Below, one piece after another: positions 1 through 6,465 of a stretch of DNA of 11,483 nt. Position 1 is the stretch's first letter. Every line of letters starts with the position of its first letter. Source of the DNA: DTU018 sp029550685 (GTDB lineage: Bacteria > Bacillota > Syntrophomonadia > Syntrophomonadales > Syntrophomonadaceae); the NCBI GenBank assembly GCA_035412805.1, contig DAONVO010000074.1, positions 1 through 11,483 of the forward strand. Direction: 5' to 3'. The notes beneath the pieces are model-generated. The model did not search any database and had not been told where the DNA came from. It saw nothing but the letters and a program-made list of their open reading frames with translations. The position numbers and the translations under genes are program-made.

Positions 1-539
1 AAATAAAGAACGTCCTTCATCTGCACAATGAAAACCACATAAGCTTCAAATCCTGCCTGCAGGCAGAGCATCAGATCTTTTAAGTGCTTAATGCCCCTCT
101 GGGTGGGCGCATCCGGAAAACGAGCTACTCCCTTATCCTCCAGGGTAACCCCCTTGACCTCCACAAAGCCCCGGCGTCCATCCCCTTCCACATAAAAATC
201 AAACCGGGAGACTCCGAACCTTTTCTCCGGCCTTATCAGGGTTGTGTTTTTAAATATGCCGCCCTGGGAGAGCCACTCCTCAAACACCCGGTTGGGAGCA
301 CTGGAGTCTACATTGACCAGCCGCTCTCCTTTATAAACGGCAATCAGGTCATAGCTGGTTTTACGTTGGGGAGAATCAATTTCCTGTACCAGTACCGGGG
401 CACCGTAATTCAGCAGTTCCCAGCAACGCCCGGTGTTTTTTACATGGCATTTTTCCACCTGACCCTCTATTTCAATATAAGCTGTGAAGCGATTGAGGCG
501 CTCCAGAAAAGTTCCCGGCTTAATATTGTCGTATATCAT
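1..539 (-). CDS. sfsA: SfsA family protein (sugar fermentation stimulation protein A), C-terminus cut by window edge
   Basis: Translating the minus strand from the ATG at 539-537 gives 179 open codons to the window edge, with no stop. The usual family length is about 230 residues, so roughly the last 50 are outside. Family landmarks are in order: an N-terminal OB-like part with the CHVKNTGRCWELL segment (about residues 33-45), then the nuclease-like part with RFGVSRFDFYVEG (about 112-124), VEVKGVTLEDKGVARFPDAP (about 130-149) and TQRGIKHLKDLM (about 150-161). The D...EVK arrangement is that of a PD-(D/E)XK nuclease-like core. SfsA was named for an effect on maltose metabolism in Escherichia coli and has been reported to bind DNA; its cellular role is unsettled. 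The start is supported by GAGGAGA at about 545-550, five bases upstream. It is transcribed away from the zinc transporter gene. Confidence 0.9.
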   Translation of the reverse strand, partial: MIYDNIKPGTFLERLNRFTAYIEIEGQVEKCHVKNTGRCWELLNYGAPVLVQEIDSPQRKTSYDLIAVYKGERLVNVDSSAPNRVFEEWLSQGGIFKNTTLIRPEKRFGVSRFDFYVEGDGRRGFVEVKGVTLEDKGVARFPDAPTQRGIKHLKDLMLCLQAGFEAYVVFIVQMKDVLY

Positions 540-703
540 GTTGTCTCCTCTGTCAAAAGCTTTATCAGATAATACACCAAATTAGCGGTAATTGTTAGTC
601 GCCCAAGAAGGGTTTTTACCCTATGAATAGCACCGCAACAAAATAGGAACCATCTGTTGACGAATTCATAATATGAGACAGAGAAATAAAAAGGGAAGTA
701 AAA

Positions 704-1537
704 ATGATAGAACAATTGACCGGATTAAACCTGATTTACCTGGGAATAGCCGCCAGTTTGGCGGCGGGATTAGCTACAGGGATAGGATCAATTCCTATTT
801 TCTTTACGAAAAACATATCTAGAAAATTATTGGATGCTGCCTTAGGCGGTGCCGCCGGCGTAATGCTGGCAGCTACCTCATTCAGTCTAATCGTGCCTGC
901 CATTCAAAAAGGCGGAGGCGGGGTTGCAGGGGCAACCGTTGTCCTAATCGGCATGTTATTCGGGGGCTTATTTATCGATATCATTGATAGATTTTTCCCT
1001 GATACTAACCTGCTGACTAACGCTGTAAATAGCACCGAGGCAAACGGGCACTTCTTGAATACGCTGCAGTACTTCAGCAACATGAGCCCGCAAATGCGTA
1101 AAGTATGGCTTTTCGTAATCGCTATAACCATACACAACTTTCCGGAAGGACTAGCGGTGGGCGTTGGCTTCGGTAATGGTGATATCGCCAATGGCATCAG
1201 TTTGGCCATAGGGATTGGTTTACAGAATCTCCCTGAAGGCCTGGCAGTAGCCTTGCCCCTGGTAAGGGAAAAATACTCCGCTGGCATGGCCTTCTTGGTG
1301 GCATTGGCAACAGGCCTGGTTGAACCCATCGGTGGCCTTCTGGGGGTAGGGTTAGTGCATATTGCCAGCCCTATCCTGCCGCTGGCTATGTCTTTCGCCG
1401 CCGGGGCCATGCTCTTTGTGATCAGCCATGAAATTATTCCCGAAACTCAAAACCATGAAGGGCATTCCAAGCTAGCTGCTCATGCTCTGCTAATAGGTTT
1501 TGTGGTAATGATGTTTTTAGATAACACTTTGGGGTAA
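704..1537 (+). CDS. ZIP family divalent metal (zinc/iron) transporter, GufA/ZupT-like
   Basis: A 277-residue integral membrane protein with about eight hydrophobic segments. Two signature helices carry the binuclear metal site: HNFPEG at residues 144-149 and QNLPEG at 174-179. GLVEPIGG at 204-211 supplies a third metal-ligand glutamate (Glu207), and HEIIPE lies at 242-247. This matches the bacterial ZIP subfamily, whose members move Zn2+ or other divalent cations into the cytoplasm. The specific metal cannot be told from sequence. The loop between helices 3 and 4 (about residues 98-130) has few histidines, unlike many eukaryotic ZIPs. The ATG at 704 is preceded by a modest GGGAAG Shine-Dalgarno at 693-698. 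It is divergent from sfsA and separated from speE by about 150 bases, so it is probably its own transcription unit. No zinc-regulator site was recognised upstream. Confidence 0.93.
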   Translation: MIEQLTGLNLIYLGIAASLAAGLATGIGSIPIFFTKNISRKLLDAALGGAAGVMLAATSFSLIVPAIQKGGGGVAGATVVLIGMLFGGLFIDIIDRFFPDTNLLTNAVNSTEANGHFLNTLQYFSNMSPQMRKVWLFVIAITIHNFPEGLAVGVGFGNGDIANGISLAIGIGLQNLPEGLAVALPLVREKYSAGMAFLVALATGLVEPIGGLLGVGLVHIASPILPLAMSFAAGAMLFVISHEIIPETQNHEGHSKLAAHALLIGFVVMMFLDNTLG

Positions 1538-1619
1538 GAGGCAACTGCTGAGCCACCAGTAAATTTAAAAAAATATCTGTAATCGCGGATAGCTATATGG
1601 TAATAATGTATAAGGAGTA

Positions 1620-1688
1620 ATGATGGCTGCCCTGGTGCACAGCAAGCACCGGAGTCAGCCAGAAATCTCCAGCAAGAATTCTAAGTAA
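1620..1688 (+). CDS. Possible 23-codon leader ORF upstream of speE
   Basis: A short ORF begins ATG ATG at 1620 and ends TAA at 1686-1688. It encodes a 23-residue, basic and polar peptide that starts MMAALVHSKHRSQ and ends SSKNSK. AAGGAG at 1612-1617 lies two bases before the first ATG and five before the second (1623), so the second ATG is the better-spaced start. The stop is 14 bases before the speE ATG, and the speE Shine-Dalgarno begins right at the stop. This geometry suits a translated leader or translational coupling. The peptide resembles no family I recognise, and a chance ORF cannot be excluded from one sequence. It overlaps the hairpin at 1624-1661. Confidence 0.35.
   Translation: MMAALVHSKHRSQPEISSKNSK
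1624..1661 (+). promoter_or_regulatory. Long imperfect hairpin in the speE leader
   Basis: The outer arm TGGCTG (1624-1629) pairs perfectly with CAGCCA (1656-1661). The apical arm GGTGC (1634-1638) pairs with GCACC (1646-1650) around the loop ACAGCAA (1639-1645). Between them C1630-C1632 can pair with G1654, G1652 and G1651, with single-base bulges at 1633, 1653 and 1655. There is no T-tract, so this is not an intrinsic terminator. It sits inside the small leader ORF and leaves the speE ribosome binding site (about 1689-1694) free. It could be a regulatory RNA element or an incidental fold. Confidence 0.4.
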
Positions 1689-1702
1689 AGGTGGGACATG
1701 CC

Positions 1703-2605
1703 ATGACTACCAGACCTAATGAGGAGATTTCCACCAAACCACCCTATATTGATCTGGTATATTCCCAACGCTGGGATGATAACACCAAGCTTTCGATCAA
1801 GATAAACCGGCATATTTATACTGAGCAGACCCCCTACCAGCGTATTGACTTTTACGAATCGGATACTTACGGTACCTTTTTTACCCTGGACGGGCTGGTA
1901 ATGGTGACTCAAAAGGATGAGTTCATTTACCATGAAATGATAACCCATGTGGCTATGGCCACCAATCCGGCTATCAAGAAGGTTTTAATTATCGGTGGCG
2001 GAGACGGAGGCACTTCCCGGGAGGTAGCCCGCTATTCTCATATCGAACGTATTGATATGGTAGACATTGATGAACGGGTCACGAGACTCTGCCAACAATA
2101 TTTGCCCCAAACCGCCGGTCACCTGGACAAAGATCCCCGGATACATCTACATTTCCAGGACGGTTCTTCATTTGTCAGCCAGGTAGAAGACGGTTTCTAT
2201 GACCTGATCATCGTGGATTCCACTGATCCGATTGGGGTAGGTGAAGGTCTGTTTACCAAAGAATTTTACCAATCCTGTTATCGTATCCTGGCCGATGATG
2301 GAATATTGATCAACCAGCACGAGTCACCTTATTTTGACTTTCACATTGAGGAAATGCAGAAGGCCCATAAAAAAATCCGGGATCTATTCCCGATCGTTCA
2401 GGTATACCAGTATCACATTCCCACTTATCCCTCAGGCCACTGGTTATTTGGTTTTGCTTCCAAAAAGTATGATCCCATAAAGGATCATAAACCAGAGGTG
2501 TGGGAATCCCTGGGAATTAAGACCAGATACTACAACTCCAATATACACAAAGGAGCCTTTGCGTTGCCTACTTATGTATTGGATCTGCTGAAAGCCTGCG
2601 ATTAA
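1703..2605 (+). CDS. speE: Spermidine synthase (polyamine aminopropyltransferase)
   Basis: A 300-residue protein of the usual bacterial SpeE length. It transfers the aminopropyl group from decarboxylated S-adenosylmethionine to putrescine, giving spermidine and methylthioadenosine in the cytosol. The N-terminal beta domain (about 1-65) is followed by a Rossmann-like methyltransferase fold. This has GGGDGG at 98-103, DMVDIDERV (about 118-126) for cofactor binding, the catalytic VDSTDPIG segment (171-178, with Asp172 and Asp175) and HIPTYPSGHW at 238-247 over the amine site. The ATG at 1703 is chosen because AGGTGG at 1689-1694 is eight bases upstream. An in-frame GTG at 1691 lies inside that ribosome binding site and is unlikely. 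No S-adenosylmethionine decarboxylase gene is nearby. The adjacent agmatine genes suggest putrescine as acceptor, although some homologues use agmatine. Confidence 0.95.
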   Translation: MTTRPNEEISTKPPYIDLVYSQRWDDNTKLSIKINRHIYTEQTPYQRIDFYESDTYGTFFTLDGLVMVTQKDEFIYHEMITHVAMATNPAIKKVLIIGGGDGGTSREVARYSHIERIDMVDIDERVTRLCQQYLPQTAGHLDKDPRIHLHFQDGSSFVSQVEDGFYDLIIVDSTDPIGVGEGLFTKEFYQSCYRILADDGILINQHESPYFDFHIEEMQKAHKKIRDLFPIVQVYQYHIPTYPSGHWLFGFASKKYDPIKDHKPEVWESLGIKTRYYNSNIHKGAFALPTYVLDLLKACD

Positions 2606-2607
2606 TT

Positions 2608-2639
2608 AAAAAAGGCCGATTCGTAATCGCCCCTTTTTT
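2608..2639. terminator. Bidirectional intrinsic terminator between speE and aguB
   Basis: A hairpin with A6-GG at 2608-2615 pairs with CC-T6 at 2632-2639, and CGATT (2617-2621) pairs with AATCG (2625-2629) around a three-base loop. The T-run follows the stem on the plus strand and the A-run gives a T-run on the minus strand, so it can stop both convergent genes. It begins three bases after the speE stop and ends ten bases before the aguB stop. Confidence 0.85.
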
Positions 2640-2648
2640 ATTGTTAGT

Positions 2649-3527
2649 TTATTTACTGTAATAAACCCCGTCATTACTTATAATGGCCTGGTAAAGTTCG
2701 GGACGGCGGTCGCGGAAAACCGTCCAGGATATCCGTTGTTCTTCAATGGCATCCAGATCAAATTCTGCAGTTATCACCATTTCCGAAGTGCGGTCCGCTT
2801 CAGCTAAAATTTTCCCGGTGGGATCAGTAATGAAGGATGATCCATAAAAGTTTATAGTAGATTTGCCGATGGTTTCCTTCCCGACCCGGTTGGATGCTAT
2901 TACCGGCATAATATTGGCAGCAGCATGTCCCTGCATGCATCTTTGCCAGTGCTCCTTCGAATCTACTTCCGGTTCATCAGGTTCTGAGCCAATCGCGGTT
3001 GGATAAAAGAGCAGTTCTGCCCCCATCAGTGCCATACAGCGGGCTGTCTCCGGAAACCATTGATCCCAGCAGATACCTACTCCGATACGGCCATAACAGG
3101 TTTTCCAGACCTTAAAACCGGTATCTCCGGGGTTAAAATAGAATTTCTCTTCGTATCCCGGGCCAGTGGGAATATGGGTTTTACGGTAAACGCCCAGGAT
3201 ATCACCATCCGCGTCAACCACAGCTACGGAATTATAGTAGGCCAGGTTTTTACGTTCATAAAAGCTGATAGGCAATACCACCTTCAGGTCCCGGGCTAAA
3301 GTTCTAAAATGCTGAATGGCCTTGTTATTCTCAACTTCGGCTGCCAGTTTATAATAAGAAAAGTCCTCTGCCTGGCAAAAATAAAGGGTCTCAAATAATT
3401 CCTGCAGCAAAATAATTTGCGCCCCTAAGCCCGCAGCCTGCCGGATTAGCTTTTCAGCTTTACTGATGTTTTCATCTCTGTTCTGGGAACAGGCCATTTG
3501 GGTTGCTGCTACAGTTATTTTTCTCAC
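2649..3527 (-). CDS. aguB: N-carbamoylputrescine amidohydrolase
   Basis: A 292-residue protein of the nitrilase superfamily, the usual AguB length. It hydrolyses N-carbamoylputrescine to putrescine, CO2 and ammonia, the last step of the agmatine deiminase route. The Glu-Lys-Cys triad is visible: Glu43 in LLQELFETLYF, Lys116 in YRKTHIP, and the nucleophile Cys153 in GICWDQWFPETAR. The last motif, followed by GAELLFYPTAIGSEP, is typical of AguB rather than of general beta-ureidopropionases. The start is the GTG at 3527-3525, with AGGAGG at 3534-3539 six bases upstream. It is convergent with speE and divergent from the permease-ptcA-aguA run. It overlaps in function with PtcA, which acts on the same substrate. 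Confidence 0.94.
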   Translation of the reverse strand: MRKITVAATQMACSQNRDENISKAEKLIRQAAGLGAQIILLQELFETLYFCQAEDFSYYKLAAEVENNKAIQHFRTLARDLKVVLPISFYERKNLAYYNSVAVVDADGDILGVYRKTHIPTGPGYEEKFYFNPGDTGFKVWKTCYGRIGVGICWDQWFPETARCMALMGAELLFYPTAIGSEPDEPEVDSKEHWQRCMQGHAAANIMPVIASNRVGKETIGKSTINFYGSSFITDPTGKILAEADRTSEMVITAEFDLDAIEEQRISWTVFRDRRPELYQAIISNDGVYYSK

Positions 3528-3556
3528 CTAAATCCTCCTAGAATAATATATCCATT

Positions 3557-3581
3557 GCAGTTAGCATTCCACTCTAACTGC
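3557..3581. promoter_or_regulatory. Inverted repeat in the aguB leader (operator or mRNA hairpin)
   Basis: The arms GCAGTTAG (3557-3564) and CTAACTGC (3574-3581) are perfect 8-bp inverted repeats separated by nine bases. The repeat lies about 18 bases before the aguB ribosome binding site and just downstream of the A/T-rich run that could hold the -10 element. It has no T-tract toward aguB. It could be an operator for a regulator of the polyamine genes or a hairpin in the 5' untranslated region. No known regulator motif was recognised. Confidence 0.45.
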
Positions 3582-3583
3582 CT

Positions 3584-3673
3584 TTATATAGTATATAGTT
3601 TACCATATGCGCTGGCGGTCAGTAGCAGGGACAGGGTTAACCCTAATACCACTACAGCGTTATTAATTCTCAT
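3584..3673 (-). CDS. Possible small hydrophobic (signal-peptide-like) ORF upstream of aguB
   Basis: A 29-codon minus-strand ORF starts ATG at 3673-3671 and ends TAA at 3586-3584, 57 bases before the aguB start. It encodes a short basic start (MRINN), a hydrophobic stretch VVVLGLTLSLLL and a TASAYG segment that looks like a signal peptidase site, then stops about seven residues later. It could be a tiny membrane peptide, the remnant of a broken secreted protein, or chance. The Shine-Dalgarno is poor: the nearest candidate, TAGGACT, is too far upstream. No homologue is recognised. Confidence 0.3.
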   Translation of the reverse strand: MRINNAVVVLGLTLSLLLTASAYGKLYTI

Positions 3674-3754
3674 GATATAGGCATTTACTTAGTCCTACTT
3701 GACACTGCTGATACAGCCAGGGTAGTAAATTATTTATTTACATCTTGGGAATAA

Positions 3755-3783
3755 TTGCGGCAAACTAGATTAAAAACTATTAT
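3755..3783 (+). promoter_or_regulatory. Possible sigma-A promoter for the permease-ptcA-aguA genes
   Basis: TTGCGG (3755-3760) and TATTAT (3778-3783) are 17 bases apart. The -10 matches consensus at five of six positions, but the -35 at only three. It would give a leader of about 120 bases. It is the best-spaced pair I found upstream of the permease, yet weak. Confidence 0.25.
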
Positions 3784-3914
3784 AGTTCATAAGTATAACG
3801 ACGAGGCGCTAGAAATTTTTTATAAATTATTTATGTATGCTCCATATGGGTATTGGCTGTGATAAAATGGTATAGTTTGGCACTGAGTGGATTCTTTTTG
3901 AGAGGTGGATGTTG

Positions 3915-5282
3915 GTGACAGAAAAAAAGAAAAGCTTTCGCTTGTACGAAGTGGTCTTATCAGTTATCACCATAGTATTTGTGGTAGAAGCAGCAGCACC
4001 GGCAGCTGCTATCGGCAACTCCCAGTATTTTTGGTGGTTATTCCTCATCTTGGCTTTTCTGCTTCCTTACGGACTGATAGCTGCTGAACTGGGTAGCGCC
4101 TACCAGGATGAAGGAGGCCTCTATGATTGGATCAAACGCGCCTATGGCCCTAAATGGGGAGCCCGGGCTGCTTGGTACTATTGGATCAATTATCCGCTAT
4201 GGATGGCTTCTCTGGCGGTTATTTTTCCTCAGGTTATCACCTCCATATCTGGACAAGAGATCAGTACTTTTGTGGCTACAGTTATCCAACTGGCATTTAT
4301 CTGGACTGTTGTCTTCATCAGCCTCTTTCGAGTTAGTGACAGCAAATGGATTTTGAATCTATCTGCAGTTATCAAGGTTTTTATTGCTCTAGTAGTGGGA
4401 TGTCTAGGTTTATATGTAGCTTTAACCCGGGGAATGGCTACCGAATTTACCTGGGGCTCTCTGTTTCCATCCATGGATCTAACCAGTCTAGCCTTTGTTT
4501 CTGTAATACTCTTTAACTTTATGGGCTTTGAAGTTTTGAACTCCTTTACATCTGATATGGAAAATCCCCGCAAACAGGTACCTCAGGCTATAGTGGCCGG
4601 TGGTATCGCGATAGCATTTCTCTACATATTCTCTTCCTTTGGTATCGGGGTAGCAATTCCTGCTGAAGAAATCAATACCGCCAATGGTTTGGTGGAAAGT
4701 CTACAACTGCTTACCGGTACAACCATGGGCCTCTTTATTACCATCATGGGCACTCTTTTCTTAATTTCCTTATTTGGCAACATGGTTTCCTGGTCCTATG
4801 GAGTCAACTATGTAGCCAGTTACGCAGCCAAAAATAACAGCATGCCCCCCATATTCGGCCGGCTCAATGAGAAAACGGGGATGCCCACCGGTGCTCCGCT
4901 GGTTAATGGAGTAGTGGCCTCTACTCTGGTTATTATTGCCCCCTTCCTGCCCAGCCAGGACCTATTTTGGAACTTCTTTGCTTTAAATATAGTTACCCTG
5001 TTGCTGGCCTATGTACCAGTATTCCCTGCGTTCCTGCAATTGCGCAGAATAGACCCTAATCGGGAGCGGCCTTTTAGAATAACGGGAAGCGAGTTTAGAC
5101 TGAAAATTATTGCTTACTTACCCATGGCTCTGCTTATAATTGCTATCCTATTCTCAGTGGTTCCCCTGGAATTATCAGCGGAGGAATTGAGTTTTAAGAT
5201 CCCCCTGACGGTTGGAACTGTATTAGCAATCATTGCCGGTGAAATAATGGCTGCCCGGGCAGTTAGAGCTTCCCATAGATAA
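3915..5282 (+). CDS. APC superfamily amino acid/amine permease, probable agmatine/putrescine exchanger
   Basis: A 455-residue integral membrane protein with about twelve hydrophobic segments, typical of the amino acid-polyamine-organocation superfamily. Family features are AELGSAYQDEGGLYDWIKRAYG near the end of helix 2 (about residues 56-77), a conserved-looking FMGFEVLNSFTSDMENPRKQVPQAI segment in the middle, and a basic C-terminal tail. The place of this gene, directly before ptcA and aguA, is that of the agmatine/putrescine antiporter (AguD) in lactic acid bacteria, so agmatine uptake coupled to putrescine export is the likely job. Substrate cannot be read from sequence, and other amines or amino acids are possible. 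The GTG at 3915 is preferred because AGAGGTGG (3901-3908) sits six bases upstream. The ATG at 3909, two codons earlier, touches that site. Confidence 0.85.
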   Translation: MTEKKKSFRLYEVVLSVITIVFVVEAAAPAAAIGNSQYFWWLFLILAFLLPYGLIAAELGSAYQDEGGLYDWIKRAYGPKWGARAAWYYWINYPLWMASLAVIFPQVITSISGQEISTFVATVIQLAFIWTVVFISLFRVSDSKWILNLSAVIKVFIALVVGCLGLYVALTRGMATEFTWGSLFPSMDLTSLAFVSVILFNFMGFEVLNSFTSDMENPRKQVPQAIVAGGIAIAFLYIFSSFGIGVAIPAEEINTANGLVESLQLLTGTTMGLFITIMGTLFLISLFGNMVSWSYGVNYVASYAAKNNSMPPIFGRLNEKTGMPTGAPLVNGVVASTLVIIAPFLPSQDLFWNFFALNIVTLLLAYVPVFPAFLQLRRIDPNRERPFRITGSEFRLKIIAYLPMALLIIAILFSVVPLELSAEELSFKIPLTVGTVLAIIAGEIMAARAVRASHR

Positions 5283-5295
5283 CCAGGTAATATAA

Positions 5296-5321
5296 ATTGG
5301 TTCAGTAAATGCTGAACTAAT
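5296..5321. promoter_or_regulatory. Inverted repeat between the permease gene and ptcA
   Basis: The arms at 5296-5305 and 5312-5321 pair over ten bases, with GTTCAG/CTGAAC at the core and one G-U pair, around a six-base loop. The following sequence is ATAAAAATA rather than a T-run, so it is not a normal terminator. It could be an operator, a processing or stability hairpin that sets different levels of permease and enzymes, or chance. Confidence 0.4.
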
Positions 5322-5348
5322 ATAAAAATACAGCAGGAGGTTTAATAA

Positions 5349-6359
5349 ATGATGGTGAGGAATTTTATTGATACCAATGATTTTACCAAGCAAGAAATCC
5401 TTGATATCATCCGCTTGGGAATCACCTTGAAGAAGTGTATCAATGTCGGTTACTACCCACCTCTGCTGAAGAATAAGACTCTGGGAATGATCTTTGAACA
5501 GACTTCAACCCGTACCAGGGTTTCTTTTGAAACGGCCATGGCACAGCTCGGCGGGCATGCCCAGTACCTGGCACCGGGCCAGATTCAGCTAGGGGTACAT
5601 GAGAGTATCGAAGACACCGGCAAGGTGCTGTCCCGGCTGGTAGATATCCTGGTAGCCAGGGTAAATCGCCATATGACTATTGTTGACTTAGCCAATTCTT
5701 CCACCATTCCCGTAATTAATGGTATGTCTGACTATAACCATCCTACCCAGGAAATCGGTGATGTCATTACTATGGTGGAACACCTGCCGCCAGGAAAGAA
5801 ACTGGAAGATTGCAAAGTGGTATTCGTGGGCGATGCCACCCAAGTATGTGCTTCCCTGTGCTTTATTACCACCAAGCTGGGCATGCATTTTGTACAGTTC
5901 GGGCCTAAAGGTTACCAGTTGAAAGACCATCACCGTTCCATTGCTGAGGCTAACTGCAAAATATCGGGGGGCAGTTACCTGATTACCGAAGATACCAATG
6001 AGGCTTTACAGGATGCGGATTTTGTTTATACCGATGTATGGTATGGTCTGTATGATGCTGAACTATCTGAAAAAGAGAGACTGGCTGTTTTCTATCCTAA
6101 GTACCAGGTTAACCGGGAACTGATAGCTAAAGCCAACCCTCATGTTAAATTCATGCACTGCCTGCCAGCTACCCGAGGTGAAGAAGTCACCGATGAAGTT
6201 CTGGATGCTCCCTATTCTATCGCTTGGGATCAAGCTGGCAATAGGTTGACGGCTATGCGCGCATTATTAGTCTATCTCCTGCGCCCGCAAGAGGATCAGC
6301 AGTACAAAAGAGATGCGGCTAAGGCTGAGTTGGATCGGGTCCTGGCCGAGATTATGTAA
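5349..6359 (+). CDS. ptcA: Putrescine carbamoyltransferase
   Basis: A 336-residue member of the aspartate/ornithine carbamoyltransferase family. In agmatine breakdown it runs the phosphorolysis of N-carbamoylputrescine to putrescine and carbamoyl phosphate. Carbamoyl-phosphate site motifs are STRTR at 53-57, HPTQ at 131-134 and HCLP at 270-273. The WYGLYDAELSEKER segment (YGLY at 232-235) replaces the ornithine-binding SMG loop of ornithine carbamoyltransferase, and FMHCLPATRGEEV matches the Enterococcus putrescine enzyme. The C-terminus (about 315-336) is extended, as in that family, where it forms a trimer-stabilising helix. AGGAGG at 5335-5340 is eight bases before the ATG. It lies 66 bases after the permease and 106 before aguA. 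Ornithine carbamoyltransferase is the alternative but fits the motifs and context less well. Confidence 0.92.
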   Translation: MMVRNFIDTNDFTKQEILDIIRLGITLKKCINVGYYPPLLKNKTLGMIFEQTSTRTRVSFETAMAQLGGHAQYLAPGQIQLGVHESIEDTGKVLSRLVDILVARVNRHMTIVDLANSSTIPVINGMSDYNHPTQEIGDVITMVEHLPPGKKLEDCKVVFVGDATQVCASLCFITTKLGMHFVQFGPKGYQLKDHHRSIAEANCKISGGSYLITEDTNEALQDADFVYTDVWYGLYDAELSEKERLAVFYPKYQVNRELIAKANPHVKFMHCLPATRGEEVTDEVLDAPYSIAWDQAGNRLTAMRALLVYLLRPQEDQQYKRDAAKAELDRVLAEIM

Positions 6360-6465
6360 TTATGCAGGGTGACAGCGGCATTATTATACTCAGGTAACTG
6401 AAAGAGCTTCTATTTAAGTAGTTTTGCCCTATGGGAGATATACTGACAGGAAAGGATGAGGTAAG

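Larger units (their letters stand above)
3528..3914. other. Divergent control region between aguB and the permease gene
   Basis: This stretch of about 390 bases carries no gene of ordinary size. On the aguB side it holds an inverted repeat at 3557-3581 and a 29-codon hydrophobic ORF on the minus strand (3584-3673). Very A/T-rich stretches that could serve as aguB -10 elements lie at about 3583-3597. On the permease side (about 3700-3900) it is A/T-rich, with a perfect TTGACA at 3699-3704 that lacks a convincing -10 element and a TTGCGG/TATTAT pair at 3755-3783. An 8-bp palindrome CCATATGG lies at 3842-3849. I see no tRNA, insertion sequence or recognisable riboswitch. Confidence 0.7.

Noticed and set aside
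84..572. Plus-strand ORF of 162 codons
   Set aside because: It lies antisense to sfsA, whose minus-strand translation has clear family motifs and a good ribosome binding site.
657..674. TTGACG as the -35 element of the ZIP gene promoter
   Set aside because: The only -10-like hexamers lie within about 10 bases of it, far short of the needed 16-18 base spacing.
904..1410. Minus-strand ORF of 168 codons
   Set aside because: It is the antisense shadow of the ZIP transporter, and its composition is that of a mirrored membrane protein.
1624..1661. Known riboswitch class before speE
   Set aside because: The hairpin alone does not match the conserved core of any S-adenosylmethionine or other riboswitch I can recall, so it is reported only as an unassigned hairpin.
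3633..3644. 12-bp palindrome AGGGTTAACCCT as an operator
   Set aside because: It falls in the hydrophobic codons of the small minus-strand ORF and there is only one copy, so an operator role has no further support.
3878..3893. TGGCAC as a sigma-54 promoter element
   Set aside because: The partner TTGC element at the required spacing is absent (GGAT is found there).
5299..5318. Arginine repressor (ARG) box before ptcA
   Set aside because: The arms are GTTCAG/CTGAAC and lack the TGAAT/ATTCA core of ARG boxes.
5349..6359. Ornithine carbamoyltransferase (argF/arcB) instead of ptcA
   Set aside because: The SMG ornithine loop is replaced by the YGLY signature, the C-terminus is extended, and the neighbours are agmatine genes.
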